Origin: Sphingomonas nostoxanthinifaciens
Lineage (GTDB): Bacteria; Pseudomonadota; Alphaproteobacteria; Sphingomonadales; Sphingomonadaceae
NCBI RefSeq assembly: GCF_019930585.1
Contig: NZ_CP082839.1
Span: 2,414,001 to 2,478,000, forward strand
Direction: 5' to 3'
DNA length: 64,000 nucleotides
Below the pieces are notes generated by a model. That model made no database searches, was not told where the DNA came from, and worked only from the letters and a program-made list of their open reading frames with translations. Shown here piece after piece: positions 63,050-64,000 of the stretch. How positions within the stretch are numbered: position 1 is the first letter of the stretch; the number at the start of each line of letters is the position of its first letter. Made by a program: the position numbers and the translations under genes.

Positions 63050-63496
63050 ATGAACCGCGATCACGACATCTCCGTCCTCAACGGCCTGACGAAGACGACT
63101 CTCGACAGCATGAAGGGCTACGAGGATGCCGCAAAGGACGCGGAGAGCACCCGCTTCGCCACCATGTTCGCTGACTTCGCCCGAGATCGTGGCGAAGCCG
63201 CTCGTGCTTTGCAGGCTGAAGTCGCGCGTCTGGGCGGCACGTCAGAGACCGGCAGCAGTTTCCTGGCTGCCGCTCACCGCACCTTCCTCGACCTGAAGCA
63301 GGCCTTCACGTCGAACGATGACAAGGCGATCGTCATCGAAGTCGAGCGTGGCGAAGACCACATCAAGGCGAAGTTCGAGGATGCCCTCAACGATGCCGAG
63401 CTCGCGGCTGAGAGCAACGCGGTAATCCGCGAGGCCTTCACGACGGTCCGCCAAGGCCACGACCAGATGAGCGCGCTCAAGCACAGTCTGGCATAA
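63050..63496 (+). CDS. DUF2383 / PA2169-family four-helix-bundle protein
   Basis: A 148-residue soluble, mostly helical protein. The ATG at 63050 follows AAGGAAA. It reads DISVLNGLTKTTLDSMKGYEDAA (about 5-27), FADFARDRGEAARALQAEVARLGG and the C-terminal AIVIEVERGEDHIKAKFEDAL, the pattern of the ferritin-like DUF2383/PA2169 family. Members are often induced by stress, but the metal ligands and role are not established. It is followed by a transglutaminase-like gene 73 bp downstream. Confidence 0.9.
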   Translation: MNRDHDISVLNGLTKTTLDSMKGYEDAAKDAESTRFATMFADFARDRGEAARALQAEVARLGGTSETGSSFLAAAHRTFLDLKQAFTSNDDKAIVIEVERGEDHIKAKFEDALNDAELAAESNAVIREAFTTVRQGHDQMSALKHSLA

Positions 63497-63569
63497 TGAT
63501 GGTTCGGGGCCGGCCCGCCGATCGAGCCGGCCCCGCTATGCGCACATTGCGCGCGTCGGTCGATGCGCA

Positions 63570-64000
63570 ATGCTGGATCGTCGATTGCGACTGACCATCC
63601 GTCACGAGACGCGCTACCGCTACAAGCGCCCGGTGACGCTCCAGCTGCATCGGCTGATTGTGACGCCGTACGACGGCGAGGATCTGACGACCTTGTCCAG
63701 ATCGCTGCGCTTCCAACCGGACGCCGACGTGACTTGGACCGTCGACGTCTTTGGGAATTTCATCGCCGCGGCCACATTCGATGAACCGGCCTCCGAACTG
63801 GTGATCGTCGCAGCTGCCGAGGTTGAACAACGCGCGCCGGAATGGCCGGTCTTCGCCATAGATCCGATGGCCCATGCCTATCCTTTTACCTACTCGCTTG
63901 ACGACATCATCGATCTTGGCGGCCTGGCGCAGCCGGACTGGCTGAAGCCGGGTGGCGAGCGCGTTGCCGACTGGGCACGCGGCTTCGTCATGGGGTCGCG
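63570..64000 (+). CDS. Transglutaminase-like protein, N-terminal part (3' end cut by window)
   Basis: The frame is open from the ATG at 63570 to the window end (143 codons). It reads LRLTIRHETRYRYKRPVTLQLHRLIVTP, the start of the bacterial transglutaminase-like N-terminal domain, then a beta-rich region (VTWTVDVFGNFIAAATF) up to PFTYSLDDIIDLGG. The catalytic Cys/His/Asp core would lie beyond the window, so activity cannot be judged. The start has no clear ribosome-binding site. Confidence 0.85.
   Translation, partial: MLDRRLRLTIRHETRYRYKRPVTLQLHRLIVTPYDGEDLTTLSRSLRFQPDADVTWTVDVFGNFIAAATFDEPASELVIVAAAEVEQRAPEWPVFAIDPMAHAYPFTYSLDDIIDLGGLAQPDWLKPGGERVADWARGFVMGS

Overview
The window is a GC-rich chromosomal segment that looks like a sphingomonad (Alphaproteobacteria, Sphingomonas or a close relative). 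The evidence is three long TonB-dependent receptors, a PEP-CTERM sorting tail of the PEPASWGMMILGFG type, many secreted enzymes with Tat-like leaders, IspG, a DUF3426 zinc-ribbon protein, and a recombinase/DUF2924/DUF3489 unit typical of alphaproteobacteria. Both ends cut through genes: a sensor kinase at base 1 and a transglutaminase-like protein at base 64000.

Bases 1-7.1 kb: two sensor kinases and a LytTR regulator, a glycine-rich exported protein, an MntH metal transporter and a LacI-type regulator. A DUF1800 protein follows (7.6-9.3 kb).

Bases 9.4-28.0 kb form a carbohydrate island. It holds GH1, GH31, an SGNH esterase, a GH29 fucosidase, a GH35 galactosidase, a tightly overlapped operon for L-fucose uptake and oxidation (FHS/FucP permease, lactonase, aldo/keto reductase, two-part UxaA-type dehydratase, SDR, mutarotase), a large TonB receptor, a divergent IclR regulator and an alpha/beta hydrolase. 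The set of activities fits stepwise removal of fucose, acetyl, galactose, xylose and glucose from fucosylated xyloglucan-like oligosaccharides, followed by oxidation of the fucose; this substrate is an inference.

Bases 28.2-35.3 kb: an OmpR regulator, a LysM/FecR protein and a CHASE2 histidine kinase in one run, a small basic membrane protein, an acyltransferase, and an anchored protein resembling a clan GH-A glycosidase. Bases 35.4-39.2 kb: a TonB receptor coupled to a glycerophosphodiesterase behind a three-repeat Pho-box-like array. Bases 39.2-54 kb are mostly housekeeping and accessory genes: a receiver protein, free-Met-sulfoxide reductase, M20 and DUF885 peptidases, a DUF486 protein, a CPBP protease, a frameshifted sirtuin, OmpA, a DUF815 ATPase, GNAT, an EamA transporter, a GDSL/PEP-CTERM protein, ispG and an amidohydrolase. 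Two tiny related membrane proteins (42387-42503 and 53953-54066) also lie here.

Bases 54.2-59.6 kb: a third TonB receptor convergent with a GH2 enzyme, then a DUF3426 protein. A tRNA-Leu(GAG) at 59.7 kb is followed by a mobile-element-like unit (large serine recombinase, DUF2924, DUF3489), then a DUF2383 protein and the start of a transglutaminase-like gene. Intergenic DNA carries at least two families of dispersed palindromic repeats.
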